Shown here piece after piece: positions 51,815-61,479 of a stretch of 64,000 nucleotides of DNA. The translations under genes and the position numbers were made by a program. Within the stretch, counting starts at the first letter, position 1; each line of letters opens with the position of its first letter. The stretch is from Acidovorax sp. RAC01 (GTDB lineage Bacteria; Pseudomonadota; Gammaproteobacteria; Burkholderiales; Burkholderiaceae_C): assembly GCF_001714725.1 (NCBI RefSeq), contig NZ_CP016447.1:1379001-1443000 (forward strand). The letters are read 5' to 3'. The notes beneath the pieces were generated by a model. It was given only the letters and a program-made list of their open reading frames with translations. It had not been told where the DNA came from and did no database searches.

Positions 51815-54800
51815 TCAGTGCGGAAGCGATGGGGCAGCGCCGTCCTGCGGCTGGGGCGCCCTTGCGGGCAGGCCGCGTGCGCGGCGCAGCATGCGGCCCA
51901 GCCACTGCCCGATATCGTCCACCCCCGTGAACACCGCCGGAATCACCAGCAGGCTCAGCAAGGTGGAGGTGATCAGGCCGCCAATCACCGCCACCGCCAT
52001 GGGTGAACGGAAGCTGGGGTCCGCGGCGCCAATGCCCAGGGCGATTGGCATCATCCCCGCGCCCATGGCCAGCGTGGTCATGATGATGGGGCGCGCGCGT
52101 TTGTGGCAGGCGTCGATCAGCGCATCAAAGCGGCTCATGCCGTGTTCACGCCGCGCCAGGATGGCGTACTCCACCAGCAGGATCGAGTTCTTGGTGGCGA
52201 TGCCCATGAGCATGATCAGCCCGATGAGCGAGGGCATCGAGAAGCTCTTTTGCGCAATCAGCAGCCCCACGAATGCCCCGCCCAGCGACAGCGGCAGCGC
52301 GGCGAGGATGGTGACGGGGTGCAGGAAATCCTTGAACAGCAGCACCAGCACGATGTAGATGCACAGCACGCCGGTCAGCATGGCCAGGCCGAAGCTGGCA
52401 AACAGCTCGCCCATCATTTCGGCGTCGCCAATCGTGATCTGGCGCACGCCGGGCGGCAGGCTCTGGATGGACGGCAACGCGGCCACGGCCTTGGTCACCT
52501 CGCCCAGCGGCTGGCCCGACAGCTCGATCTCGAAGTTGACGTTGCGGGCGCGGTCGTAACGGTCGACCACGGCCGGGCCGCCGCTGAACTCCAGCGTGGC
52601 CACCTGGCCGAGCATCACCGGGCCCTTGTTGCCCGGCACGGGCAGGCGCTCCAGCACCGACAGGTCCTGCCGTGCCGCGTCCTGCAGCTTGACCACGATG
52701 GGCACCTGTCGCGAGGCCAGGTTGAGCTTGGGCAGCGACACGTCGTAGTCACCCACGGTGGCAATGCGCAGGGTTTCGGCAATGGCGCTGCTGGTCACGC
52801 CCAGGTCGGCGGCGCGCGCAAAGTCGGGGCGCACCGCGATCTCGGAACGCACCAGGCTGGCCGTGGACGAGATGCTGCCCAGGCCGGGGATGGTGCGTAG
52901 GTCCTTCTCGACCGCCAGCGCGGCCGTCGTGAGCGCCTGCGGGTCATCGCCCGAGAGCACCAGCACGTACTTCTCGCCCGAGCCACCCAGCCCAACCTTG
53001 CTGCGCACGCCGGGCAGCGACTCCAGCGCGGCGCGGATGTGGTTCTCGATACCCTGCTTGCGTGGCCGGTCGCCCCGCTCGGCCAGCAGGATGGTGAGCG
53101 TGGCCTTGCGGGTTTCGGCGTTGGCGCCGCCCATGAACGGGTCGGAGCCGGCCGAGCCCGCACCAATCGTGGTGTACACGCTCTGCACATGCTCCACCTT
53201 CGCAATGCGCTGGCGCGCATCCTCGGCCACGGCGCGCGTCTGCGCCAGCGTGGCGCCGGGCGGAAGCTCCAGGTACACCTGCGTCTGCGAGTTGTCGTCC
53301 GGCGGGATGAAGCCCGTGGGCAGCAGCGGGATGAGCGCCAGCGAGCCGATGAAGAACGCGCCCGTGCCCAAAAAGGTGAGCCAGCGGTGGCGCACGCACC
53401 AGGCCGCCCAGCGCAGGTACACGCGCATCCAGCCCGGGTCCTGCTCATGCGCGGTGACGATGGGCTTGAGCAGGTACGCCGCCATCATGGGCGTGAGCAC
53501 GCGCGCCACCACCAGGCTGGCAAACACCGCCAGAGAAGCCGTCCAGCCAAACTGCTTGAAGAACTTGCCCGCAATGCCGCTCATGAACGCGGTGGGCAGG
53601 AACACCGCGATCAGCGTGAACGTGGTGGCCACCACGGCCAGGCCGATCTCGTCGGCCGCCTCCATGGCAGCCTGGTAGGGCGTCTTGCCCATGCGCAGGT
53701 GGCGCACGATGTTCTCGACCTCCACGATGGCGTCGTCTACCAATATGCCCACCACCAGCGACATCGCCAGCAGCGTGATCACGTTGATGGAAAAGCCCAG
53801 CAGGTGCATGCCGATGAACGCCGGGATGATGGACAGCGGCAGCGCCACGGCCGAGACGAATGTCGCACGCCAGTCGCGCAGGAACAGCCACACCACCACC
53901 ACCGCCAGCAGCGCGCCCTCGTACAGCAGGTGCATGGAGCCGTCGTATTCCTCCTGCACCGGCTGCACGAAGTTGAAGGCCTCGGTGATGGCCAGGTCCG
54001 GGTGCTGCTCGCGCAGCTCCTTCAGGGCCGCCTGCACGGCAGCGCCCACCTCCACCTCGCTCGCGCCCTTGCTGCGCGCCACCTCAAAGCCCACCACCGG
54101 CTTGCCGTTGAGCAGGGCCAGCGCCCGGCGCTCGGCCGTGGTGTCCGACACGTCAGCCACCTGGTCCAGCCGGATGTGGCGGCCGTCGGGCAGCGCCAGC
54201 GTCAGCTGCGCCAGCTCCTGCGCCGACTGCACCGTGGCCAGCGTGCGCACGGGCTGCTCGCTGCCGCCCAGGTCGGTGCGCCCGCCTGCGCTTTCGGTCT
54301 GCACGAGGCGCAACTGGCGCGACACATCGGCCGCCGTGGCACCCAGCGCCTGCAACTTGAGCGGATCAAGCGCCACATGCACCTGGCGTTCGGCGCCGCC
54401 CACGCGCGTCACCGCGCCCACGCCGCGCACTGTCAGCAGCTTCTTGGCCACCGTGTCGTCCACAAACCAGGACAGCGCCTCGTCGTCCATGCGGGCCGAG
54501 GCAATGGTGAAGGCCAGCACCGGCTGCGCCGCCAGGTCCATCTTGGTCACGATGGGGTCGCGCACATCGCCGGGCAGCTCGCCGCGCACGCGCGCCACGG
54601 CCGAGCGCACATCGTCCAGCGCTTCCTGCGTGGGCTTTTCCAGGCGGAACTCGGCCGTGATGGTGGCCCCGCCGTCCTGCACCTTGGTGTAGATGTGCTT
54701 GAGGCCCTGCAGCGTGGCAATGCTGTTCTCGATCTTGCGGGCCACATCGTTTTCAAGCTGCGCGGGCGAGGCACCCGGCAGCGCCACGGTGACCGAAATG

Positions 54801-54931
54801 GTGGGCAAATCGATGTCCGGAAAGTTCTGCACCTTCATGGCGTTGAACGACAGCAGGCCGCCGAAGGTCAGCAGCACAAACAGCATCAACGCCGGAATGG
54901 GGTTCTTGATGGACCAGGTAGAGACATTCAT
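51815..54931 (-). CDS. RND-family efflux permease, inner membrane
   Basis: A 1038-residue inner-membrane pump of the HAE1 (AcrB/MdtB-like) type. It starts WSIKNPIPALMLFVLLTFGGLLSFNAMKVQNFPDID, and the proton-relay helix has the Asp pair in VVGILVDDAIVEVENIVRHLRMG. The two large periplasmic loops are normal, and the second half has MLMGIATKNSILLVEYAI. It exports hydrophobic toxic compounds through the adaptor and outer-membrane channel encoded beside it. Gene order on the minus strand is OMF, adaptor, permease; the adaptor ends 12 bp upstream. A TetR repressor precedes them, so it is part of a regulated multidrug efflux operon. Confidence 0.96.
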   Translation of the reverse strand: MNVSTWSIKNPIPALMLFVLLTFGGLLSFNAMKVQNFPDIDLPTISVTVALPGASPAQLENDVARKIENSIATLQGLKHIYTKVQDGGATITAEFRLEKPTQEALDDVRSAVARVRGELPGDVRDPIVTKMDLAAQPVLAFTIASARMDDEALSWFVDDTVAKKLLTVRGVGAVTRVGGAERQVHVALDPLKLQALGATAADVSRQLRLVQTESAGGRTDLGGSEQPVRTLATVQSAQELAQLTLALPDGRHIRLDQVADVSDTTAERRALALLNGKPVVGFEVARSKGASEVEVGAAVQAALKELREQHPDLAITEAFNFVQPVQEEYDGSMHLLYEGALLAVVVVWLFLRDWRATFVSAVALPLSIIPAFIGMHLLGFSINVITLLAMSLVVGILVDDAIVEVENIVRHLRMGKTPYQAAMEAADEIGLAVVATTFTLIAVFLPTAFMSGIAGKFFKQFGWTASLAVFASLVVARVLTPMMAAYLLKPIVTAHEQDPGWMRVYLRWAAWCVRHRWLTFLGTGAFFIGSLALIPLLPTGFIPPDDNSQTQVYLELPPGATLAQTRAVAEDARQRIAKVEHVQSVYTTIGAGSAGSDPFMGGANAETRKATLTILLAERGDRPRKQGIENHIRAALESLPGVRSKVGLGGSGEKYVLVLSGDDPQALTTAALAVEKDLRTIPGLGSISSTASLVRSEIAVRPDFARAADLGVTSSAIAETLRIATVGDYDVSLPKLNLASRQVPIVVKLQDAARQDLSVLERLPVPGNKGPVMLGQVATLEFSGGPAVVDRYDRARNVNFEIELSGQPLGEVTKAVAALPSIQSLPPGVRQITIGDAEMMGELFASFGLAMLTGVLCIYIVLVLLFKDFLHPVTILAALPLSLGGAFVGLLIAQKSFSMPSLIGLIMLMGIATKNSILLVEYAILARREHGMSRFDALIDACHKRARPIIMTTLAMGAGMMPIALGIGAADPSFRSPMAVAVIGGLITSTLLSLLVIPAVFTGVDDIGQWLGRMLRRARGLPARAPQPQDGAAPSLPH

Positions 54932-54942
54932 GAGAATGCTCC

Positions 54943-56175
54943 TTAATTAATAGCTACAGAGGCAATAGAGGCAAGCGCCAAAGGCACTTTTTGCATCAAA
55001 TCGCCTGCGGGAGCCACCGAAACGGCCGCCGGGGCAGCCGCCACGCGCACCAGATCGCCGTCATTCAGAAAGCCTGCGCCGCGTACGGCGATGGACACGC
55101 CAGCGTCGAGGCCCGACAGCACCTCCACCCGGTCGGCCACACGCCGCCCGGTGTTCACCTTGCGCATCTGCACGCGGTTGTCGGCACCGATCACGAACAC
55201 GTACGCAAAGCCGTCGCGTACCACCAGCGCCTCCTGCGGCACCGTGAGCGCATCGCTCTGGCCCAGGGCGAATTCACCACGCGCGAACATGCCCGCCAGG
55301 ATGGCCGCGGACCCCGCCCCGGTACCCGCTACCGTGGCAGGCAGATCGACATACACCAGCCCGTTGCGGGTCTGCGGGTCCACCGTGGGCGCAATCATGC
55401 GCACCGTGCCTTCGGCGGTGGCACCGCTGGCGGCGGTCACGGTCACCTTGTCGCCGGGCTTGATGCGGCGTAGCTCGGTGGATGTGACCTCGGCCCGCCA
55501 CTCCAGCCGACCCTTGCGCACCATGCGAAACAGTTCAGTGCCCGCACCCACCACCGCGCCCACGGTGGCGGTGCGGGCCGAGATCACGCCGCTGTCGGGC
55601 GCCAGCACCTGCGTGTGGCGCAGGCGCAGCTGCTGCGCGTTCAGGGCTGCGCGGGCGGCCTCCACCCGCGCCTGGGCCGTCTGCTCTGCCGTGGTGAACT
55701 GCTGGATCTGCTGCTGGCTCAGCGCGCCGGTGGTCTGCAGCGACCGGGCCCGCTCGGCATTGGCCGCAGCTTCAGCGGCCGTGGCCTGCGCCTCCAGCAG
55801 GCTGGCACGCACCTGGGCCACTTCGGCCTGCACCGTGTCGGGCGAGAACGTGGCCAGCACCTGGCCGGCCTTGACCACATCGCCCACGTTCACACGCACC
55901 TCGGTCAGGCGCAGGCCGTTGGTTTCGGCACCAATGATGGCCTCTTGCCAGGCAGCAATGCTGCCGTTGGCCGCCAGCCGGATAGGCACCGACGTACGCT
56001 GGGGTTGTGCCGTGCTCACCGTGAGGGCCGGGCGCTGCGCATGGGCCGCCTTGGGCTCATCGGCCGCACGCGATGCGCCAGAGAACACCAGGGCGCCGCC
56101 CGTTGCGAGCACGCAGGCCGCGATCACGGCCAAAGCGGCGGGAGAGAGCTTGAGAGGGAGCGAGGAGCGTTGCAT
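54943..56175 (-). CDS. RND efflux periplasmic adaptor subunit
   Basis: A 410-residue membrane-fusion protein. An N-terminal signal/anchor (ALAVIAACVLATGGALVFS) is followed by the barrel-sandwich VRVNVGDVVKAGQVLATFSPDTVQAEVAQV, then a coiled-coil hairpin (AEAAANAERARSLQTTGALSQQQIQQFTTAEQTAQARVEAARAALNAQQLRLRHTQVLAPDSGVISA), and beta-barrel parts. It links the permease and the outer-membrane channel. The ATG at 56175 (MQRSSLPLKLSP) is the right start; the frame runs on upstream as an OMF-gene shadow. The stop is 12 bp before the permease start. Confidence 0.94.
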   Translation of the reverse strand: MQRSSLPLKLSPAALAVIAACVLATGGALVFSGASRAADEPKAAHAQRPALTVSTAQPQRTSVPIRLAANGSIAAWQEAIIGAETNGLRLTEVRVNVGDVVKAGQVLATFSPDTVQAEVAQVRASLLEAQATAAEAAANAERARSLQTTGALSQQQIQQFTTAEQTAQARVEAARAALNAQQLRLRHTQVLAPDSGVISARTATVGAVVGAGTELFRMVRKGRLEWRAEVTSTELRRIKPGDKVTVTAASGATAEGTVRMIAPTVDPQTRNGLVYVDLPATVAGTGAGSAAILAGMFARGEFALGQSDALTVPQEALVVRDGFAYVFVIGADNRVQMRKVNTGRRVADRVEVLSGLDAGVSIAVRGAGFLNDGDLVRVAAAPAAVSVAPAGDLMQKVPLALASIASVAIN

Positions 56176-56245
56176 GGAGATCCGTCCTTGTAGATTCAGG
56201 TCCGCCGTGGGCGGGGCTGCGCGCAGCAGCAGCAGGAAAGTTGAC

Positions 56246-57631
56246 TTATTCGGTCCAGCCGCCGCCTGCGGCGCGGTACAGCGCCACCCAGGCGGCCATG
56301 CGCTCGTGCTGCAGGGCCACCAGCGCGTTCTCGGCGGCCAGGGCCGTGCGGCGGGCGTCCTCCAGCTCGACCATGCTGGCCAGGCCACCGCGCCAGCGGG
56401 CCTCGGTCGCATTGAACGATGCGCGGTAGCCCTCGGCTGCGGTGCGCGCACTGGCGCTGCGTTCGGCCGTGCCCTGCAGGCGCACCAGTGCCTGCTCGAC
56501 CTCGGCCACCGCCTGGCGCACACGGGCGCGGTACAGGGCTGCGGCTTCTTCGTAGCGGGCCTGCGCTGCATCCACCTGCGCGGCGCGGCGGCCGCCGTCC
56601 AGGATCGGAACGCTCAGCGCCAGCGGGCCGATGGTCCAGGTGCTCAGGTCGGAGGTGACCCCGCCGGTGCGCACCCAGCCGGCGCCCACCGAGCCCGACA
56701 GCGCCAGGCGCGGATACCGCTGGGCCTGGGCGCTGCCCACCTCGGCGCTGGCGGCGGCCACCTCGCGCTCGGCGCTGTACACATCGGGCCGCTGGGCCAG
56801 CACCTGCGCGGGCAGGGCGGCTATGGAAAAAATCGCGTCGGGCGCAGCCATTGCGGGCAAGGTCGCCAGCCGGGTGCGCAGGCGCGGCTCATCCCAGCCC
56901 GTCAGCGCCACCAGGGCCTTGGTTTCCACATCGCACTGGGTGCGCTGTTGCGACACGCGGGCCGCTGCCTCGGCAGCACTTGCGCGCGCCAGCGCCGCGG
57001 TGGCGGGGGCGGCGAACCCGGCGCGCTCGCTCAGGCCCGACAGGCGCGATGTCTCTTCGCGCGAGCGCGCATCGCGCACCGCCACATCCAGCTGCTGCAG
57101 GCAGCTGCGCAGGCTGCTCACCTGCAAGGCCACCTCGGCCGCCACGCTCACGCGGGCTTCATGCCACTGCGCCTGGGCACCGGCCAGCCGCTCGTCGGCA
57201 GCCGTTTGGGTGGCTGCGTTGCCGCCAAACAGGTCCAGCTCCCACGTGGCCTGCAGCCCGACCTGTGCGGTGGTGGCCGTGCTGCGCACCTGCTCGTTGA
57301 AGCCACGGCTGGCGCTGGCCTGGCCGTCGAGGGACGGCCCCAATGCCGCCCTGCTGGCGACCTGGGTGGCCCGGGCCTGGGCAATGCGCGAACGTGCCTG
57401 CGCCATGCCGGGGCTGACGGCCTGGGCCGATTCGATCAGCTCGACCAGCAGAGGGTCGTCCACCCGCGCCCACCAGCGGGCGAGGTCCTCCACGGACCCG
57501 CCGTGCGGCAACGGGGCCTGCCAGCCCGGTGCGACCGCTGCCGGCACCTGCGCGGGCGGCGGCGTGGTGGAGCAGGCGGCCAGCAAGAGCATGAGCGCTG
57601 CCGCGACAAGGGTGCGGTGGGTTGATCGCAT
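56246..57631 (-). CDS. RND efflux outer-membrane lipoprotein, NodT family
   Basis: A 461-residue outer-membrane channel of the NodT/OprM family with a lipobox (LLLAACSTT). The OEP repeat appears twice: VSPGMAQARSRIAQARATQVASRAALGPSLDGQASASRGF, and the second AERSASARTAAEGYRASFNATEARWRGGLASMVELEDARR. It is the exit tunnel for the pump. First in the operon, it ends about 70 bp before the adaptor; the TetR gene follows upstream, its stop only 7 bp from the OMF start, so the regulator is probably transcribed in the same unit. Confidence 0.94.
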   Translation of the reverse strand: MRSTHRTLVAAALMLLLAACSTTPPPAQVPAAVAPGWQAPLPHGGSVEDLARWWARVDDPLLVELIESAQAVSPGMAQARSRIAQARATQVASRAALGPSLDGQASASRGFNEQVRSTATTAQVGLQATWELDLFGGNAATQTAADERLAGAQAQWHEARVSVAAEVALQVSSLRSCLQQLDVAVRDARSREETSRLSGLSERAGFAAPATAALARASAAEAAARVSQQRTQCDVETKALVALTGWDEPRLRTRLATLPAMAAPDAIFSIAALPAQVLAQRPDVYSAEREVAAASAEVGSAQAQRYPRLALSGSVGAGWVRTGGVTSDLSTWTIGPLALSVPILDGGRRAAQVDAAQARYEEAAALYRARVRQAVAEVEQALVRLQGTAERSASARTAAEGYRASFNATEARWRGGLASMVELEDARRTALAAENALVALQHERMAAWVALYRAAGGGWTE

Positions 57632-57638
57632 GGCTGGA

Positions 57639-58418
57639 TCAGGTCCTGGGGTTGCGGGCCGGGCTTGTGCCAGGCTTTGAAGGGGAAATGGAGGTCGAAG
57701 CGGGGAGCGAATCGGTGGTGCCCCGCGTGGGGCGCGCAGCAAGGCGCCGTGCGCGTTCGCCGTCCACCATGAAGCAGGCAAAGTCCACCAGCCGCGACGT
57801 GGTGGCCGCCAGTGCACGCGGGCTGGCCGTGAGGCCGGGGCGCACCGCCTGCACCACATCACGGCCCACGTAATACTGTAGCGACAGGGCCGAAATGGCC
57901 ATGGCCAGGCGGTGCACGTCGTCGTCCGCGGTCTTGAGGCCGAACTCGTTGCACAGCAACGCCACCAGCGCCGCATGGGCGGGCTTGATGTCGCATTCCA
58001 GCTCCTGCTCCCACAGACCCGTCGGGTCCAGCATCTCGCGAAAATGCAGGCGCATGCACAGCTCCACCAGATGCCCCTCGTGCAGGGGCTGCATGAAGCT
58101 GCGGATAAGGAGGGTGATGACCTCCCGCAGGGTGGGCGCAGGCGTGCCCTTGGGCCAGGCATCCAGCGACACCGGGCTGCCCATGGGCTCGGTAAAAGCC
58201 GCGCGGTACAGCCCGCTCTTGTCACCGAAGTAATAGCTGATGGATGCCGGGTTGACGGCCGCAGCCTGGGCGATCTGGCGGATGGAGGTCTTGGCAAAGC
58301 CGTGTTCTGCAAAGAGCTGCAGCGCCGCATGAAGCAGCCGCGTGCGCGCCGCCGCCGCCTCGACAGGCAAGGGAGTGGATGACGGTCGGCGGCGGGAAGA
58401 TGCGGCGGGGGGAGACAT
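57639..58418 (-). CDS. TetR/AcrR-family regulator, CerR-like
   Basis: A 259-residue TetR-type repressor. The DNA-binding part is RTRLLHAALQLFAEHGFAKTSIRQIAQAAAVNPASISYYFGDKSGLYRAAF, a typical HTH. The C-terminal half resembles the CerR/DUF1956 type (EVITLLIRSFMQPLHEGHLVELCMRLHFREMLDPTGLWEQEL), which controls efflux genes. A perfect 9-bp inverted repeat lies 20 bp upstream of its start, so it probably represses itself and the downstream efflux genes. It is coded at the head of the efflux operon, 7 bp before the OMF start. Confidence 0.93.
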   Translation of the reverse strand: MSPPAASSRRRPSSTPLPVEAAAARTRLLHAALQLFAEHGFAKTSIRQIAQAAAVNPASISYYFGDKSGLYRAAFTEPMGSPVSLDAWPKGTPAPTLREVITLLIRSFMQPLHEGHLVELCMRLHFREMLDPTGLWEQELECDIKPAHAALVALLCNEFGLKTADDDVHRLAMAISALSLQYYVGRDVVQAVRPGLTASPRALAATTSRLVDFACFMVDGERARRLAARPTRGTTDSLPASTSISPSKPGTSPARNPRT

Positions 58419-58437
58419 GGCCCCGGATTACAACACC

Positions 58438-58459
58438 GTTAATCAAACGATTGATTAAC
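58438..58459. promoter_or_regulatory. TetR operator of the RND operon
   Basis: GTTAATCAA (58438-58446), four bases ACGA, TTGATTAAC (58451-58459). A perfect 9-bp inverted repeat, 20 bp before the TetR start, in the AT-rich stretch that would hold the promoter. It is the expected binding site of the repressor. Confidence 0.85.
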
Positions 58460-58627
58460 TTTTTTGTTTCAGTAAATGTCAACGCCGCGCGGGCGCGGCC
58501 GCCAGGTCCACCAGCGCAGGCAGGCACGCAAGCGCGTGCGCGCACGACGGTCAGTGGGTCATCAGGTTGTCACGTCGGCCGGCACACGGCACCGGAAGGG
58601 CCAGAGGAGGCCGGGAGCACCGGCGCG

Positions 58628-61381
58628 CTATCGGCGCGGGCCGAACACCGCCACCCACAGTGCCATCACCGCGTCGCGCTCGGCCTCCACAGTGGCGGGC
58701 GCCACCTGCGTCGGCGCCTCGTCCAGCCGCGCGCGGTGCTGCACGCGGCGCAGCTCGCGGTAGGCATCGGCCGCGGCCATACCCACACCGGGCGGCAGCA
58801 GGCCCACCTGCTCGGCGCGCTGCAACAGGGCAATATTGCCCACATTGCCCACCAGCTCGGGGTGTGCGGCGGATTGCGACAGCACCAGGTACTGCACGGC
58901 AAACTCGGCATCCACCATGCCGCCGGGGCTGTGCTTGACGTCAAAGCGCCCCTCCGGGGCAGGGTGGGCACTGCGCACGCGCTCGCGCATGGCGACGATC
59001 TCTTCGCGCAGGGCCGCCGCGTCGCGCTCCGAGGTGATCACCGCCTCGCGCACGGCGTCAAAGCGCTGGCGCAGCGGCTCGGTGCCCATCACGAAACGGG
59101 CCCGCGTCATGGCCTGGTGCTCCCAGGTCCAGGCCGTGTTGCTGCCGCGGCGCTGCTGGTAGTTGGCGTAGGCATCAAAGCTGGTGACCAGCAGACCCGA
59201 GTTGCCGTTGGGGCGCAGCGCCGTATCGATCTCGTACAGGTCGCCCTCGCCTGTTTTCACGGTGAGCCAGTTGATGAGCTTGCGCACAAAACCGGCATAG
59301 ACCTCGGGTGCGTTTTCGTCGTCGTCGTCAAACACGAAGACGATATCGAGGTCGCTGCCGTAGCCCAGCTCCTTGCCGCCGAGCTTGCCGTAACCAATGA
59401 TGGCGAACTGCGGGGTCTCGCGGTGGCGGTTTTTCAGGCGGCTCCAGCACCACTGGGCGGTGATGCGCAGCACGCTGTCGGCCAGCGCCGAAAGGTCATC
59501 GGCCACCTGCTCGACGGTGATGCGGCGCTCCACATCGCGCGCCAGGGTGCGGAAGGTCTCGGCATGCTGGGCACGGCGCAGCAGGTTGAGCAGGGTTTCG
59601 TCGTCGTCTTCGCCGGTGGATTGCAGCGACGCCAGCCGCATGGCCAGCTCGCGCTCGAAATCGGCCACCACAAAGCGTTCGGACAGCAGCGAGTCGCCCA
59701 CCAGTTCGTCGATGACGCCCGGGTGCTGCAGCAGGTAGCGCGCGGGCCACTTGGCCGCGCCCAGCAGGTGCAGCAGTTGTTCGTGCACCGAGGGGCGCTC
59801 CAGCAGCAGCGCCAGGTAGCTTTCGCGGCGCAGCAAAGGCTCGAGCCAGTTGGCAAAACGCAGCGCGGCCTCTTCGGTCACGCGCCCTTCGGTCAGCCAC
59901 TGCGCGGTGCGCTGCACCAGCCGAAACAGCCGCGCGCGCGCCTCGTCGCGCAGACCCTGCACGCGGGCGTGGGTGCGCCACTCTGCCACGCGCTCCCGGA
60001 AGCCCGGGGGTAGCTGTTCGAGCAGGCTCTCCAGCTCGGGCGGTGGCGGGGCCGAAGCCCGCGGGCCACCGCAGCCGCCGCCGTTGCACTGCTTCTTGCT
60101 GCCGCCCAGCAGGGTGTCAAACTCCTGCGCCACCAGCTCGCGGTGCGCATCCAGCTCATGCAGAAAGGCGCAGCAGTCGCTGTAACCCATGGTGTAGGCG
60201 ATCCAGGCCAGGTCGTCGTCGCGCGTGGGCAGCACATGGGTTTGCTGGTCGTCCAGGTACTGAATGCGGTGCTCCACGCGCCGCAGGAAAACGTAGGCGC
60301 GCGCCATGGCATCGGCCGTTTCCTGGGGCATCAGGCCGGCCTGGGCCACGCGCTGCAATGCATCGAGTGTGGGCCGCCGCCGCAGCTCCGGGAACTGGCC
60401 TCCGCGCACCACCTGCAGCAGCTGCACGGTGAATTCGATCTCGCGGATGCCGCCGCGCGAGAGCTTCACGTCGTTGGCGCGCTCAGGGTGGCCGGCGCTG
60501 CGCTTGGCCGCGTGGTCGCGGATCTGCCGGTGCAACGACCGCAGTGCATCGAACACGCTGTAGTCCAGGTACCGGCGGAACACAAACGGCAGCACCACGC
60601 CGCGCAGGGCCTGCACGCCCGGGCTGCCGATGCAGTCGCGCGGGGCCACCACCCGGCTTTTGAGCCATGCGAACCGTTCCCACTCGCGGCCTTGCACCTG
60701 CAGGTATTCCTCCAGCCCGGCCAGCGACACCGCGGGCGGGCCCGAGTTGCCGTTGGGCCGCAAGGCCAGGTCGACGCGGAACACCAATCCATGCTCGGTG
60801 GTGTCACCGACCAGGCTGTAGATGGCCTTGACGGCCCGCGCAAAGTATTCGTGGTTGGAAATGCGGCCGCGCCCGTCGGCCGTGCCTGCCGTCTCGCCGT
60901 CCTGCTCGTAGACGTAGATCAGGTCGATGTCGCTCGATACATTGAGTTCGCGCGCACCGAGCTTGCCCATGCCGATGATCCACAGCTCGACCGGCTGGCC
61001 CTGAGGGCCGCAGGGCGCGCCGTGCCGCTCGTCCAATTCCTGGCGGGCATGACGGCAGGCGCGGTCCAGGGCCAGCTCGGCCAGCTCGGTCACGGCCCGG
61101 GTCACGTCGGCCAGCGGGAGCGCGCTGTCGCAATCGAGCTGTATGAGCCGCTCCATCACCAGCTGGCGCAGCACGCGAAGGGCCGCACCGGTGTCGAGCC
61201 CGCGCGAGAGCAGCGCATCGCAGGCCTGCTGCATGGTGGCCATCACGGGCGTGCCCGGCGGCAGCAGGTGCAGATCGGCTTCGTAACGGCGGTGCAGGCG
61301 CTGGAAAAAACGCGAGTGCTCTGCCAGCGCAACGCCGGGCACGCGCGGCGCGCAGCGCGGGTCAGCGGACGGCGTCTGCAT
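58628..61381 (-). CDS. glnE: Glutamine synthetase adenylyltransferase/adenylyl-removing enzyme
   Basis: A 917-residue two-domain enzyme that adenylylates and de-adenylylates glutamine synthetase for nitrogen control. The N-terminal half has ELNVSSDIDLIYVYEQDGE, the adenylyl-removing nucleotidyltransferase motif, and the second half has GYGSDLDIVFVFDDDD, the adenylyltransferase GSDxD motif. PII-type sensing domains lie between. Length is near E. coli (946). The ATG at 61381 (MQTPSADPRCAPRVPGVALAEHS) is the best start; the frame is open to 61441. It is divergent from the YhdP-like gene. 168 bp separate it from the TetR operator region, with nothing visible in them. Confidence 0.97.
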   Translation of the reverse strand: MQTPSADPRCAPRVPGVALAEHSRFFQRLHRRYEADLHLLPPGTPVMATMQQACDALLSRGLDTGAALRVLRQLVMERLIQLDCDSALPLADVTRAVTELAELALDRACRHARQELDERHGAPCGPQGQPVELWIIGMGKLGARELNVSSDIDLIYVYEQDGETAGTADGRGRISNHEYFARAVKAIYSLVGDTTEHGLVFRVDLALRPNGNSGPPAVSLAGLEEYLQVQGREWERFAWLKSRVVAPRDCIGSPGVQALRGVVLPFVFRRYLDYSVFDALRSLHRQIRDHAAKRSAGHPERANDVKLSRGGIREIEFTVQLLQVVRGGQFPELRRRPTLDALQRVAQAGLMPQETADAMARAYVFLRRVEHRIQYLDDQQTHVLPTRDDDLAWIAYTMGYSDCCAFLHELDAHRELVAQEFDTLLGGSKKQCNGGGCGGPRASAPPPPELESLLEQLPPGFRERVAEWRTHARVQGLRDEARARLFRLVQRTAQWLTEGRVTEEAALRFANWLEPLLRRESYLALLLERPSVHEQLLHLLGAAKWPARYLLQHPGVIDELVGDSLLSERFVVADFERELAMRLASLQSTGEDDDETLLNLLRRAQHAETFRTLARDVERRITVEQVADDLSALADSVLRITAQWCWSRLKNRHRETPQFAIIGYGKLGGKELGYGSDLDIVFVFDDDDENAPEVYAGFVRKLINWLTVKTGEGDLYEIDTALRPNGNSGLLVTSFDAYANYQQRRGSNTAWTWEHQAMTRARFVMGTEPLRQRFDAVREAVITSERDAAALREEIVAMRERVRSAHPAPEGRFDVKHSPGGMVDAEFAVQYLVLSQSAAHPELVGNVGNIALLQRAEQVGLLPPGVGMAAADAYRELRRVQHRARLDEAPTQVAPATVEAERDAVMALWVAVFGPRR

Positions 61382-61479
61382 GGGGCGCGCGGATGTTGGC
61401 CGCGTACACAAGGACACTCGGTTGCACTGAACCCGGGCCAAGGCCGCGGGTCATAATTCCTGCCACATTCAGTTTGACC